This document shows positions 39,437 through 48,363 of a stretch of 64,000 bases of DNA, piece by piece; positions within the stretch are counted from its first letter, which is position 1, and every line of letters starts with the position of its first letter. Origin of the DNA: Xanthobacter aminoxidans (lineage in GTDB: Bacteria > Pseudomonadota > Alphaproteobacteria > Rhizobiales > Xanthobacteraceae); NCBI RefSeq assembly GCF_023571765.1, contig NZ_JAMJXC010000003.1, positions 186,001-250,000 on the forward strand, written 5' to 3'. A program made the translations under genes and the position numbers. The notes below the pieces were generated by a model, which was given only the letters and a program-made list of their open reading frames with translations, was not told the DNA's origin and searched no databases.

Positions 39437-40387
39437 TCAGGTCAGATACTGCTCGGTGATCTCGGCGCCGAGCTTGTTGTTGTCCGAGATGAACTCGGAA
39501 ATGAACTCGTGCAGGCCGGTCTGGAAGATGTCGTCGATGGACTTGTTGGTGAGCCGCGCCAGCATGGCACGTGCCTGCCGTTGGGACGGACCCTGCCGAC
39601 CATAGACCGAGGCGATGTCGTCCAGATTGCGGGCGAGGCTGTCGTAGCAAGCGGCCAGCGAGCGCGGCATCTGCCGGTTCAGGATGAGCAGGTCCGCCAC
39701 CAGCCACGGCTTCACGCTGTCGCGATAGACCCAGTGGAATGCGGTGAGCGCCGAAACCGAGCGCAGGATGGAGGCCCACTGGAAATAATCGAGCGGGCCG
39801 CCGATGTGCTCCTTCTCCGGCAGCAGCACGTGATACTTCACGTCCAGGATGCGGGCGGTGTTGTCGGCGCGTTCCAGCTGGGCACCGGAGCGGGCGAACC
39901 AGTAGCCGTCATTGCGCAGCATGGTGCGGAAGGTCGCGCCGTCGAAGCGCAGCGACGTTTCCTTCACGAAGGCGAGGAAGCGCGAGAGCTCGTCGCGCGT
40001 CAGCGCACGGTTGGGGAAGTTGCGAAGCTCGATCCAGGCCGAGTTGATGACGTCCCACATCTCCGAGGTCAGCGCCGTGCGCACCGAACGGGCGTTGGTG
40101 CGGGCTACCTCGAAGCAGTTGCGGATGGAGGAGGGGTTCTCCGACTCGAAGGCGAGGAACGACACCACGTTCTCTTCCTTCGCCTCCTCCAGCGGACCAT
40201 AGCGCGCGACGAATTCGTCGGCGCAGCCGGCGGTGAGCACGGCCGAACTCCACTCGTTGGTGGAGCCGCCGTAGGTCACGGGCGTGTAGGCGAGGCGCTG
40301 GGAGACGTCGAGGATGCGGGCCAGGCAGTCGGCGCGTTCGACGTAGCGGGTCAGCCAGTAGAGGTTGTCGGCGGTGCGGGAAAGCAT
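39437..40387 (-). CDS. Alpha-E domain protein (DUF403 family)
   Basis: A 316-aa all-helical protein. The start MLSRTADNLYWLTRYVERAD is the hallmark of the alpha-E domain, which is found beside, or fused to, circularly permuted ATP-grasp and transglutaminase proteins. No catalytic motif is known, and a scaffold or substrate-binding role is assumed. It lies 112 bp upstream of the transglutaminase gene and 293 bp downstream of the ATP-grasp gene; the longer gap holds the 36-bp tandem repeats. Confidence 0.88.
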   Translation of the reverse strand: MLSRTADNLYWLTRYVERADCLARILDVSQRLAYTPVTYGGSTNEWSSAVLTAGCADEFVARYGPLEEAKEENVVSFLAFESENPSSIRNCFEVARTNARSVRTALTSEMWDVINSAWIELRNFPNRALTRDELSRFLAFVKETSLRFDGATFRTMLRNDGYWFARSGAQLERADNTARILDVKYHVLLPEKEHIGGPLDYFQWASILRSVSALTAFHWVYRDSVKPWLVADLLILNRQMPRSLAACYDSLARNLDDIASVYGRQGPSQRQARAMLARLTNKSIDDIFQTGLHEFISEFISDNNKLGAEITEQYLT

Positions 40388-40610
40388 GGGGAGCCCGTTG
40401 CGGAAGGAGAGGGTGCGCGGCGCGGTTCAGCCGCGCTCAGGCGTCCTGCACCCGGATGGCGTGGTGCCTCCGGGGGCGGTTCAGGCGGCGGAACCGGGCG
40501 GGGCCCCGGCTCCGGCAATGGCACGGGCCGGGATGCCCGTGCGCGGGGAGAAACCTGCATCAACGATAGCGCTCACGCGCCGAAAAGCGAGAGCGCGCGT
40601 GCCCGCGCCC

Positions 40611-40702
40611 ATGCGTCCTGCACCCAAAGCACGAGCGTGCCCGCTCATGCGTCCAGCACCCGAAGCATGAGCGCCGCCGCTCATGCGTCCAGCACCCAAG
40701 TG
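40611..40702. repeat. 36-bp tandem repeat overlapping the 3' end of the ATP-grasp gene
   Basis: ATGCGTCCWGCACCC recurs at 40611, 40647 and 40683, exactly 36 bp apart, each flanked by GCTC or GCCC and RAGCAYGAGCG. A decayed fourth copy starts near 40575. The last copy includes the stop codon and last codons of the gene (VLDA-stop). Unit borders carry GCATGAGC (40665-40672) and GCTCATGC (40643-40650 and 40679-40686), so strong hairpins can form; the 40665-40686 one has a 6-nt loop and contains the stop codon. Confidence 0.85.
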
Positions 40703-42096
40703 TCCTTGGTGCCGCCGCCCTGGCTGGAGTTCACCACGAGGGAACCCTCCTTCATGGCGACGCGAGTGAGGCCGCCGGGGACGATGCGCACCTTGTCGGA
40801 GCCGGACAGGATGAACGGGCGCAGGTCCACGTGGCGCGGCGCGATGCCCTTTTCCACCAGCGTCGGGCAGGTGGAGAGCGCCAGCGTGGGCTGAGCGATG
40901 AAGTTCGCCGGGTCCGCCTTGAGCTTGTCGCGGAACTTCTCGATCTGCGCCTTGTCGGAGGCGGGGCCGACCAGCATGCCGTAGCCGCCGGAGCCATGCA
41001 CTTCCTTCACCACCAGCTCGGGGAGGTGCTCCAGCACATATTTCAGATGGTCCGCCTCGCGGCAGCGCCAGGTCGGCACGTTGGGGAGCAGGGGCTCCTC
41101 GCCGAGGTAGAATTTGATGATATCAGGCATGTAGGAATAGACGGCCTTGTCGTCGGCGACGCCCGTTCCCACCGCGTTGGTCAGGGTGACGTTTCCGGCC
41201 TGATAGGCGCTCATCAGCCCCGGCACGCCGAGCACGCTGTCGCGGCGGAAGGCGAGGGGGTCGAGGAAATCGTCGTCGAGGCGGCGGTAGATCACGTCCA
41301 CGCGCTTCGGCCCCTCGGTGGTGCGCATGTAGACCACCGCATCCTTCACGAACAGGTCGCGGCCCTCGACGAGGTCCACGCCCAGCTTGTCCGCGAGGAA
41401 GGAGTGCTCGTAATAGGCCGAATTGTGGATGCCGGGGGTGAGGATGACCACGTTCGGCTCATGCCCGCCGTGGGGCGAGAGCGAGCGGAGGGTGGCGAGC
41501 AGGTCGTCGGCGTAGTTCTCCACCGGCGCGACGCGGTGCATGGAGAACAGCTCCGGGAACAGCCGCAGCATGATCTCCCGGTTCTCCAGCATGTAGGAGA
41601 CGCCGGACGGGGTGCGGGCGTTGTCCTCTAGCACGTAGAATTTGTCGGGGTCGGTGCGGACGATGTCGATGCCGGCGATGTGGACGTAGAGATCGTGCGG
41701 CACGCGCTGCCCGTTCATCTCCGGGCGGAAGGCGGGGTTCTGGTAGACGAGGTTCTCCGGAACGATGCCGGCCTTCAGAATCTCCCGCTTCGAGTACACG
41801 TCCTTGATGTACATGTTCAGCGCCTTGACGCGCTGCTCCAGCCCGCGCGAGAGGCGGGTCCACTCGTCCTTGGTGAGGATGCGGGGCACGATGTCGAACG
41901 GGATCAGGCGTTCCTGCGCGTTCTGCTCGCCATAGACCGCGAAGGTGATGCCGATTCTCCGGAAGATGAACTCGGCCTCCTTGCGCCGGTGGTCCAGCAC
42001 ATCCTGGGGCACCTCGGCGAGCCAGCGCTGGAGGGTCTCATAGGCCGGCCGTACCGCACCGTCGGTACTGGACATTTCATCGAACGCATGCGGCAT
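40681..42096 (-). CDS. Circularly permuted ATP-grasp protein (DUF404/DUF407 type)
   Basis: A 471-aa member of the circularly permuted ATP-grasp family. Typical blocks are WTRLSRGLEQRVKALNMYIK, HIAGIDIVRTDPDKFYVLED, NARTPSGVSYMLENREIMLR and the C-terminal SQGGGTKDTWVLDA. It is predicted to form an amide bond on an unknown peptide-like substrate and heads the ATP-grasp / alpha-E / transglutaminase operon. ATG 42096 is used; GTG 42108 is an alternative. Tandem copies of its last codons follow the stop. It is divergent from the CinA-N-like gene, with about 170 bp between. Confidence 0.9.
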   Translation of the reverse strand: MPHAFDEMSSTDGAVRPAYETLQRWLAEVPQDVLDHRRKEAEFIFRRIGITFAVYGEQNAQERLIPFDIVPRILTKDEWTRLSRGLEQRVKALNMYIKDVYSKREILKAGIVPENLVYQNPAFRPEMNGQRVPHDLYVHIAGIDIVRTDPDKFYVLEDNARTPSGVSYMLENREIMLRLFPELFSMHRVAPVENYADDLLATLRSLSPHGGHEPNVVILTPGIHNSAYYEHSFLADKLGVDLVEGRDLFVKDAVVYMRTTEGPKRVDVIYRRLDDDFLDPLAFRRDSVLGVPGLMSAYQAGNVTLTNAVGTGVADDKAVYSYMPDIIKFYLGEEPLLPNVPTWRCREADHLKYVLEHLPELVVKEVHGSGGYGMLVGPASDKAQIEKFRDKLKADPANFIAQPTLALSTCPTLVEKGIAPRHVDLRPFILSGSDKVRIVPGGLTRVAMKEGSLVVNSSQGGGTKDTWVLDA

Positions 42097-42266
42097 TGGG
42101 ATCGACACTCCACGCCCCGGGGAAGCTCCCCATGAACTTAACAAACATCGTGCCAAAGAAGTGCTAAACGGGAAAGCGGAGCGAAGGCGCCGCTCACGCT
42201 TTAAATATGCCTAGATTTTGGGCGGTTTTACCCCGGCTGACGCCGGCAAGGGCAGGGATCTGAGAC

Positions 42267-43019
42267 ATGGGTGAGGCAGGCGACGCGCGATCGGTCACGG
42301 CTGCGCTGATCGTGATTGGCGACGAGGTTCTCTCCGGCCGGACCAAGGACAAGAACATCGGCCACATCGCCGAGCGGCTGACCGACGTGGGCATCGACCT
42401 GCGGGAGGTCCGGGTGGTGGCGGACGTGGAGGAGGACATCGTGGCGGCGGTCAACGCGCTGCGCGCCCGCTTCGACTACGTCTTCACCACCGGCGGCATC
42501 GGCCCGACCCATGACGACATCACCGCCGACGCCATCGCCAAGGCCTTCGGGGTCTCCATCGACGTGGATCCTCGCGCCCGCGCCATGCTGCTCGAATACA
42601 TCGCCGAGAAGGACCTGAATGAGGCGCGCCTGCGCATGGCGCGGATTCCCGCCGGGGCCAGCCTCGTGGTGAACGAGGTGTCCAAGGCGCCAGGCTTCCG
42701 CATCGAGAACGTCATCGTCATGGCCGGCGTGCCGCGCATCATGCAGTCAATGCTGGAGGCGGTGCTGCCGGAGCTGCGCAAGGGCCGGCCCATGCTCTCG
42801 CGCACCATCCTCGCCGAGGCGAAGGAGGGCGACATCGCCGCTCCGCTGCGCAGGATTGCCGAGACCTACCCCGACGCCATCATCGGCTCCTACCCGTTCC
42901 GCGACGAGGTAGACGGGCGCTACAAGACCAATCTCGTGGTGCGGGCGCGCGAGCCGGAACTGCTCGCCACCGCCGGAGACGCGGTCGCCCGGATGGTGGA
43001 AGACAATGCGGGCGACTGA
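42267..43019 (+). CDS. CinA N-terminal / MoaB-like molybdopterin-binding domain protein
   Basis: A 250-aa stand-alone MoCF_biosynth domain. ALIVIGDEVLSGRTKDKNIG and VFTTGGIGPTHDDITADAIA are the conserved phosphate-binding motifs shared by MoaB, MogA and the N-terminal COG1058 part of CinA. The C-terminal nicotinamide-nucleotide deamidase domain of full CinA is absent. In CinA, COG1058 has ADP-ribose pyrophosphatase activity; here the function is not certain. It is the only plus-strand gene in this stretch and ends 6 bp before the convergent epimerase stop. Confidence 0.88.
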   Translation: MGEAGDARSVTAALIVIGDEVLSGRTKDKNIGHIAERLTDVGIDLREVRVVADVEEDIVAAVNALRARFDYVFTTGGIGPTHDDITADAIAKAFGVSIDVDPRARAMLLEYIAEKDLNEARLRMARIPAGASLVVNEVSKAPGFRIENVIVMAGVPRIMQSMLEAVLPELRKGRPMLSRTILAEAKEGDIAAPLRRIAETYPDAIIGSYPFRDEVDGRYKTNLVVRAREPELLATAGDAVARMVEDNAGD

Positions 43020-43025
43020 CGCCGC

Positions 43026-44066
43026 CTAGTCGTTCTTTGCGATCTGGCCGAGCCAGACCTCGCGATACCACGTGGCAAAGCGGGCGATGCCCTCCTTCAG
43101 GGGGGTGCGCGGCGCGAAGTCCACCGCCTGGGCGAGGCTGGTGACGTCGGCGAAGGTGGCCTGCACGTCGCCGGCCTGCATGGGCTGGAAGTCCAGCTCC
43201 GCCTTGCGGCCCAGCGCCTCCTCGATATGGCCGATCAGCGCCATCAGCGGCTCGGGGCTGTGGTTGCCCACATTGTAGATGCGATAGGGCGCATTCGAGG
43301 TGGCGGGGTCCGGGGCCGCCCCGGTCCAGGCAGGATCGGGCGTCGCCGGCCTGGGGAGCAGCGCGACCACGGCGTCCACCACATCGTCGATGAAGGTGAA
43401 GTCGCGCTGCATGTCGCCGTTGTTGAACACCTTGATGGGCCGGCCGTGCCAGATGGCGTCCGTGAACAGGAACACCGCCATGTCCGGCCGTCCCCACGGG
43501 CCGTAGACGGTGAAAAAGCGCAGCCCGCTCACCGGCAGCCGGTAGAGGTGGGAATAAGCGTGGGCCATCAGCTCGTTCGCCTTCTTGGTGGCGGCATAGA
43601 GGCTGATGGGGTGGTCCACCGTCTGGTCCACCCGGAAGGGCAGGTCGGTATTGGCGCCGTAGACCGAGCTCGACGAGGCATAGACGAGGTGCGCGACGCC
43701 GCCATGGCGGCAGCCTTCCAGCACATTGCCGAAGCCGACGAGGTTGGAGTCGATATAGGTCTCGGGATGCTCGATGGAGTAGCGCACGCCAGCCTGCGCC
43801 GCGAGATGGACCACATGGCTGGGCCGGTGGCGGGCGAAGACCTCAGCGGTGGCAGCGCGATCGGCCAGGGTCAAGCGCTCGAAGCTGAAGCCGGGATGGC
43901 CGAGGAGCCGGGCGAGGCGGGCCTCCTTGAGGCGCACGTCATAATAGGCGTTGAGGTCGTCGATGCCGACGACGTCCTGTCCCATCGCAAGCAACCGCTC
44001 GGCGACGGCGGCACCGATGAAGCCGGCCGCGCCGGTAACGAAGATGGGAGCATTGGTGAAGGTCAA
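43026..44066 (-). CDS. NAD-dependent epimerase, UDP-glucuronate 4-epimerase type
   Basis: A 346-aa extended SDR enzyme. The NAD site is VTGAAGFIGAAVAERLL; the catalytic triad is in the SSSSVYGA block and Tyr-Lys in SLYAATKKANELMAHAY. DDLNAYYDVRLKEARLARL and FTVYGPWGRPDMAVFLFTDA are typical of UDP-glucuronate 4-epimerases (LspL/Cap1J), which supply UDP-galacturonate for surface polysaccharides. The start is TTG 44066, directly before the Rossmann strand, with GGGGACC upstream; no ATG is suitably placed. It fits with the UDP-glucose dehydrogenase at 61.8-63.1 kb, which would make its substrate. Confidence 0.88.
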   Translation of the reverse strand: MTFTNAPIFVTGAAGFIGAAVAERLLAMGQDVVGIDDLNAYYDVRLKEARLARLLGHPGFSFERLTLADRAATAEVFARHRPSHVVHLAAQAGVRYSIEHPETYIDSNLVGFGNVLEGCRHGGVAHLVYASSSSVYGANTDLPFRVDQTVDHPISLYAATKKANELMAHAYSHLYRLPVSGLRFFTVYGPWGRPDMAVFLFTDAIWHGRPIKVFNNGDMQRDFTFIDDVVDAVVALLPRPATPDPAWTGAAPDPATSNAPYRIYNVGNHSPEPLMALIGHIEEALGRKAELDFQPMQAGDVQATFADVTSLAQAVDFAPRTPLKEGIARFATWYREVWLGQIAKND

Positions 44067-44801
44067 GAACGGTCCCCGGACAGAACGCGCCGGACGGCGG
44101 AAGCTTCGCCGGGGTCGCCCGCATTCTTAGATCAGCGCTCCCGCGGCATCAACGCGCCCAAAGGGGAGGGGTGCAAGGCCGGCCGGCCGTGACGGAGCGA
44201 GCCGCCCCCGTTCATAACGGTGCTGGAAGGAGAACACGACACGACCGGGAGCCATCTCCCTCGCGCCCGCCTTGGTCCGGAGTTGGTCCAGGCTATGAGG
44301 GGCGGGGTGAACTGCGGGCGGGCACTTGGCGCCTCGCGTTCTCACCTCAGCTCACGCGGACCATAAAGATGATGTAGGCCGAGCAGCACAGCATGCCCCA
44401 CAGGGCCAGGACGGATTCGGCTATCATTTTATCTGCCCCCCAGCAGTCGTTAGCGCGATTGTTGCGCTGCATTTACTCAAATGGTTGGGGAGGGGGCGAT
44501 GGAAAACAGTCCGACGTTCGCTTTGATCAAACGGTAGGGTTAATCAAATATTGTCGGGGATCTGGGACGACATTGCGCGCTCGGACGGGCGAGCGGCAAT
44601 GGCGACCGCAGAAGGAATTGAGGTCAAGACTCGCGACCGCTGGCAGGAGCGCTCTTGCGGTCCTTCAACGATCCATCCGATTGGTGCGGGAAGCAGGAGG
44701 CACAGCCGCCGAGCGAACGACGCTCCCTTTCAGTCGCGCATCCGGACGCCTCATATCGAGGCAGGAGAACGGGCCATGCCGCCGGGCTCCCCCACAGGGC
44801 C
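44067..44801. other. Intergenic region upstream of the epimerase
   Basis: 735 bp with only one small candidate ORF (44347-44427). TTTGAT (44522-44527) and ATCAAA (44543-44548) form a 6-bp inverted repeat around 15 bp. The stretch from about 44400 to 44560 is less GC-rich than the surroundings. No recognisable gene. Confidence 0.45.
44347..44427 (-). CDS. Candidate 26-aa single-pass membrane peptide
   Basis: A short ORF starting at ATG 44427 and ending at TGA 44347. The peptide is almost wholly a hydrophobic helix (SVLALWGMLCCSAYIIFMV) with a charged MIAES start and a VRVS end, and carries a Cys pair. A strong GGGGGG lies 8 nt upstream of the ATG. The composition is not what random GC-rich sequence gives, and small membrane proteins of this size exist in many bacteria. 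No family is recognised. Supported only by ribosome site and hydropathy. Confidence 0.35.
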   Translation of the reverse strand: MIAESVLALWGMLCCSAYIIFMVRVS

Positions 44802-46265
44802 TCAGTAGGCTTCCTTGCGCAGGACCTCGAGGAAGGTCTTCAGGATGATCTTGATATCGATCCAGACCGACCAGTTGTTGATGTACCAGAGGTCCATCTC
44901 GATCCGGCGCTCCATCTGCTCAAGCTCCGCCGTCTCGCCGCGGAAGCCCTGCACCTGGGCCCAGCCGGTGATTCCCGGCTTGACGTGGTGGCGGAACGCA
45001 TAGCCGGAAATCAGCTTGGAATATTCGTCGTCATGGGCGATGGCATGGGGCCGCGGCCCGACGATGGACATCTGCCCGAACAGCACGTTCAGCACCTGCG
45101 GCAGCTCGTCGAGGCTCGACGCGCGCAGGAAGCGGCCGACACGCGTGACGCGCTTGTCGTTGCGCTGCGCCTGCACCACCTTCGAACCGTCCTCCATCAC
45201 CGTCATGGAGCGGAACTTGTAGATGGTGAATTCGCGGCCGCCGAAGCCGTTGCGGCGCTGGCGGAAAATCACCGGGCCACGGCTGTCGAGCTTGATCGCG
45301 GTGGCGATGATGGCGAACAGCGGCAGCAGCAGAAGAACCGCGCAACTGGCGACGGCGATGTCCAGAAGGCGCTTCTGCGCCAGTTCGAAGCGCGACAGGG
45401 GCGCGCGCTGGACCTCGATGGCGATGGACGAGCCGAAATCGACGCGCGGCGCATCAAGCAGCTCGCTCACGATCTCGTCCGGCAGGAGCTTCACCGGAAG
45501 CGGAACCGAGCGCAGTCGGGCGCGCACGGCATCAAGCCGATCCACGTCGCTCCAGGGCATGGCGAGGACGATTTCCTCGACGCGGTGCTGCCGGGCGAAC
45601 TGGAGCGCTGCCTTGAGCGCATCCTTGTCGGACGCGGAGAGCAGCTCCTTCGCCGAACCGTCAGGCGTGGAAAGGCTGAAGCGCCGCACTTCGTTCAGGC
45701 CGAGGCGCACCAGCATGTGGGCCGGTACCACCTTGGCGAGTTCGTCCGCGTCGCCGACCAGAATGGTCGCGCGTCCCTTCACGGCGCCGCTCGCGATGGC
45801 CCGGCGCAGCCAGACACCCATCGCCCAACGCGACACCGGAAGCGCGACAAAGCCGAGAACGGCAAAAGTCCCGGTCGAGATGCGCGACGTGCTTCCCGCC
45901 ACCTTCAGGCAAAAGATCACCGTTGCGACGACGAGGATCGCGAAGGTCCAACTGACCATCGTCGCGCGCACCTCCTCGACCACACGCACCATGCGCCAAG
46001 GCTTGTACAGACCACGCGAGATGGTGGTCAGCACGAAGGCAACCGCCGCGAGAATTCCGATGCCAATGGGTTGAGTGACCTCGAACCCGCCGCTTGCTTG
46101 CGCCGAGAACAGGAAATCCACGAGGACGCTCAGTCCCAGGATAAGGACGACGTCGGCCACAACGAAGAGCGGCGGCATCGACGCGTAGTCGAGCGTGGGG
46201 GTGCCCCCCGACCGATGCGCTTCGCTCGCCCGTTCAACCCGCATGTTGTCCGTGGAAAGCGACAT
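44802..46265 (-). CDS. Undecaprenyl-phosphate glucose phosphotransferase (exopolysaccharide priming enzyme)
   Basis: A 487-aa polyprenol-phosphate hexose-1-phosphate transferase of the WcaJ/WbaP type. The N-terminal half has four membrane helices and a CoA-binding-like domain ([20 protein letters not shown]). The C-terminal catalytic domain runs from [20 protein letters not shown] through [20 protein letters not shown] and [20 protein letters not shown] to SIVGPRPHA. It adds the first sugar phosphate to undecaprenyl phosphate. GAGGGAC precedes ATG 46265. A promoter and palindromic operator candidate lie just upstream. Confidence 0.94.
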   Translation of the reverse strand: MSLSTDNMRVERASEAHRSGGTPTLDYASMPPLFVVADVVLILGLSVLVDFLFSAQASGGFEVTQPIGIGILAAVAFVLTTISRGLYKPWRMVRVVEEVRATMVSWTFAILVVATVIFCLKVAGSTSRISTGTFAVLGFVALPVSRWAMGVWLRRAIASGAVKGRATILVGDADELAKVVPAHMLVRLGLNEVRRFSLSTPDGSAKELLSASDKDALKAALQFARQHRVEEIVLAMPWSDVDRLDAVRARLRSVPLPVKLLPDEIVSELLDAPRVDFGSSIAIEVQRAPLSRFELAQKRLLDIAVASCAVLLLLPLFAIIATAIKLDSRGPVIFRQRRNGFGGREFTIYKFRSMTVMEDGSKVVQAQRNDKRVTRVGRFLRASSLDELPQVLNVLFGQMSIVGPRPHAIAHDDEYSKLISGYAFRHHVKPGITGWAQVQGFRGETAELEQMERRIEMDLWYINNWSVWIDIKIILKTFLEVLRKEAY

Positions 46266-46307
46266 TCGTCCCTCAATCGGCAGATGGCTACCGTAAGGAA
46301 GATTGAA

Positions 46308-46347
46308 ATTATAGGGTCAACATAGCACTCGGTGCTTGAATCGACAA
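46308..46347 (-). promoter_or_regulatory. Candidate promoter of the priming glycosyltransferase gene
   Basis: On the minus strand, TTGTCG (46347-46342) and TATGTT (46324-46319) are separated by exactly 17 bp. A perfect TATAAT (46313-46308) follows 5 bp further on as an alternative -10. Confidence 0.45.
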
Positions 46348-46385
46348 GCGAGTAAAAGATGTGGCCGCAAGCGTATATTCCAGTG

Positions 46386-46417
46386 TCACAAGTCTGAAAT
46401 ATTTCAGTTTCACAAGT
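46386..46417. promoter_or_regulatory. Palindrome flanked by direct repeats, candidate operator
   Basis: The perfect 14-bp palindrome CTGAAATATTTCAG (46394-46407) is bracketed by two copies of TCACAAGT (46386-46393 and 46410-46417). It is centred about 55 bp upstream of the predicted -35 of the priming gene, a usual place for an activator site. Confidence 0.55.
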
Positions 46418-47182
46418 TAAGGCGGGATTGTTTTGGAAACGTGCTCAATCTATGGTGGCGACGGGTGGCTACGGCGAGTTGATTGCCCAAAAAGCCGAAG
46501 ATGGCATGCGGTTTTTAGCCTGACGTCATATGGCTTGGATTGGGAGGTTGATTCAGATCAAGTTCGGGGCCCAAGCTTTAGGCATTGCTGCACTGCAAAA
46601 TAAATTCTAAGTGCATGTGGGGGCGATGAAAGCCCTGCAATTTGGCAGTGTGCTGCTTCCGTTGCCACGCATCGAAGTCGCATTTAGATCGTTTGTCGAA
46701 TGCCCCATTTCGCGGGGGAAATCAACCATTTATGCAATCTCGCGCAGAGCCCGATCGGGAGGGCTGTCGCGAGCGTCCCTGAAATCAAACGGTCGCGACA
46801 TTGCGTCGCGGTGAGCTTGATGGCGCTGTTTCCCCTCTGCTCCGGCGCAAGTCTCCAATCCGGGATAACGCTCTGAGCTAGCAGGCGGAAAAGGGGGCAG
46901 ATCGGACCGATTGAGAGTCGCATTCTACGAAAATAGTCGCTGCAGTGCACAAGTGCCAAGCTCGACACCGTATGGCCTACGCCAAATGTGCCGCGGAATC
47001 CGTTTCTCGGCGCCCCAAAAGGGCATCCCGCAGGGCGCCATTTGTCAGCAAATCCGGGCGCCTAGTTCGTCCATGGGCGCGGCCCCTCTTCCAGACGCAG
47101 GGCTGACGCCCTTCACCTGCGCGCATTGCATGCCCATCCAGCCGGCAAGGCGCTATAGGGACTGCTCACCGGACTTTTGCTC
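46418..47182. other. Low-GC intergenic region
   Basis: 765 bp with lower GC than the rest of the window and no recognisable gene. Short ORFs on both strands (up to about 94 codons) show no family motif. GTCGCTGCAGTGC at 46936-46948 recurs at 59011-59023. Confidence 0.45.
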
Positions 47183-48238
47183 ATGAATGCCCCAGCAGGC
47201 ATCGCCCTGCAAATCAGCGCCACGTTCTTCTTCGCCATCATGTCCGCGCTCGTGCGCTTCGTGGCGGACGACGTGCCGAGCGGGCAGGTCGTGTTTGCGC
47301 GCAGCGCCTTCGGTCTCGTCCCGCTCGTCATCTGGCTGCTGTGGAGGCGGCGGATGACAAGCGCGCTCGTGACGCGCCAGCCGTTCGGCCATGTTGTTCG
47401 CGGGCTGGTGGGCGTGAGCGCCATGTGGCTCAGCTTCGCAGCGCTTGCCTTCATCCCGCTCGCCGAGGCCGTTGCCTTTACCTATGTGACGCCGCTGGTC
47501 GCCGTGCTTCTCGCAGCCGTTCTTCTGGGAGAGCGTGTGCCCGCCTATCGCTGGGCGGTGCTCGGTGTCGGCTTTGCCGGCATCCTGTTCATGCTGTGGC
47601 CCTCCTTCACCCATGCCTCGCTGGGGAGTGGACCGGGGCCACTGATCGGCGCGGCCATGGCCCTGGTTGGGGCCGTGATCGCCGGGCTCGCAGTGACACA
47701 GGTCCGGCATCTGACGCGGACGGAGACCAGCGAAGCGATCGTCTTCTACTTTTCGACCGTCGCGTCTCTCGCGGGTCTTGCGACCTTGCCGCTGGGGTGG
47801 GTGGTTCCCGACCTCCGCACCAGTCTCGTTCTCATTGCAACCGGCATCGCCGGCGGGCTGGGCCAGATCCTGATGACCTCGGCGACGCGCTATGCGCCTG
47901 CGTCCGTCGTGGCACCTCTGAACTATGCGACCTTGATCTGGGCCACCCTGTTCGGGGTGCTCGCTTTCGGCGAATGGCCCGATTCTCTGGTGCTGATCGG
48001 GGCGGGAGCGGTCGTTTCAGCAGGTCTTGTGCTGGTGTGGCGTGAACGCCACGGCTTGAAGGTGCCGGCGCCGGGCCTGCGTCAGGCGGACGGGCCAGCC
48101 GGTGACACTGTCAAGTTTGCGGCCGTTACATCTCAACGTACTAGGCTGGATGATCCGGTCGTTGCCCGCCCTGAATCTTACGTTGTGGAAGATGAAGGCG
48201 AGCAGGAACTTCCGGTTCGTTGCGCGAGTTCTAGGTAG
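47183..48238 (+). CDS. EamA/DMT-family membrane transporter
   Basis: A 351-aa drug/metabolite transporter superfamily protein with about ten helices in two EamA repeats: NAPAGIALQISATFFFAIMS and onwards, with AFIPLAEAVAFTYVTPLVAV in repeat 1, and LIGAAMALVGAVIAGLAVTQ to YATLIWATLFGVLAFGEWPD in repeat 2. An unusual hydrophilic tail of about 55 residues follows the last helix. ATG 47183 is chosen over the in-frame TTG at 47177. Substrate unknown. Its place in the exopolysaccharide locus may be fortuitous, and it should not be read as the Wzx flippase, which belongs to another family. Confidence 0.87.
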   Translation: MNAPAGIALQISATFFFAIMSALVRFVADDVPSGQVVFARSAFGLVPLVIWLLWRRRMTSALVTRQPFGHVVRGLVGVSAMWLSFAALAFIPLAEAVAFTYVTPLVAVLLAAVLLGERVPAYRWAVLGVGFAGILFMLWPSFTHASLGSGPGPLIGAAMALVGAVIAGLAVTQVRHLTRTETSEAIVFYFSTVASLAGLATLPLGWVVPDLRTSLVLIATGIAGGLGQILMTSATRYAPASVVAPLNYATLIWATLFGVLAFGEWPDSLVLIGAGAVVSAGLVLVWRERHGLKVPAPGLRQADGPAGDTVKFAAVTSQRTRLDDPVVARPESYVVEDEGEQELPVRCASSR

Positions 48239-48363
48239 CAAGGTAGGTCATTCCCGGTGAAACTCCAGTAGATTTCCCGTCTGGCGTGCACCGGTCTTTC
48301 GGCGATTGTTGCGGCGCCACAGAGCTTGTGGTAAACATGGCTCACCTAATCGGAGTGCGGGCG

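Noticed and set aside
40575-40702. 36-bp repeats as a CRISPR array
   Set aside because: The units are contiguous, with no spacers of unique sequence, and overlap a coding end; no cas genes are nearby.
46684-46968. 94-codon ORF on the minus strand in the low-GC gap
   Set aside because: No motif, signal or ribosome site; could be a relic but cannot be supported as a gene.
47183-48238. DMT transporter as the Wzx flippase of the polysaccharide locus
   Set aside because: The two EamA repeats mark it as DMT superfamily, whereas Wzx belongs to the MOP superfamily.
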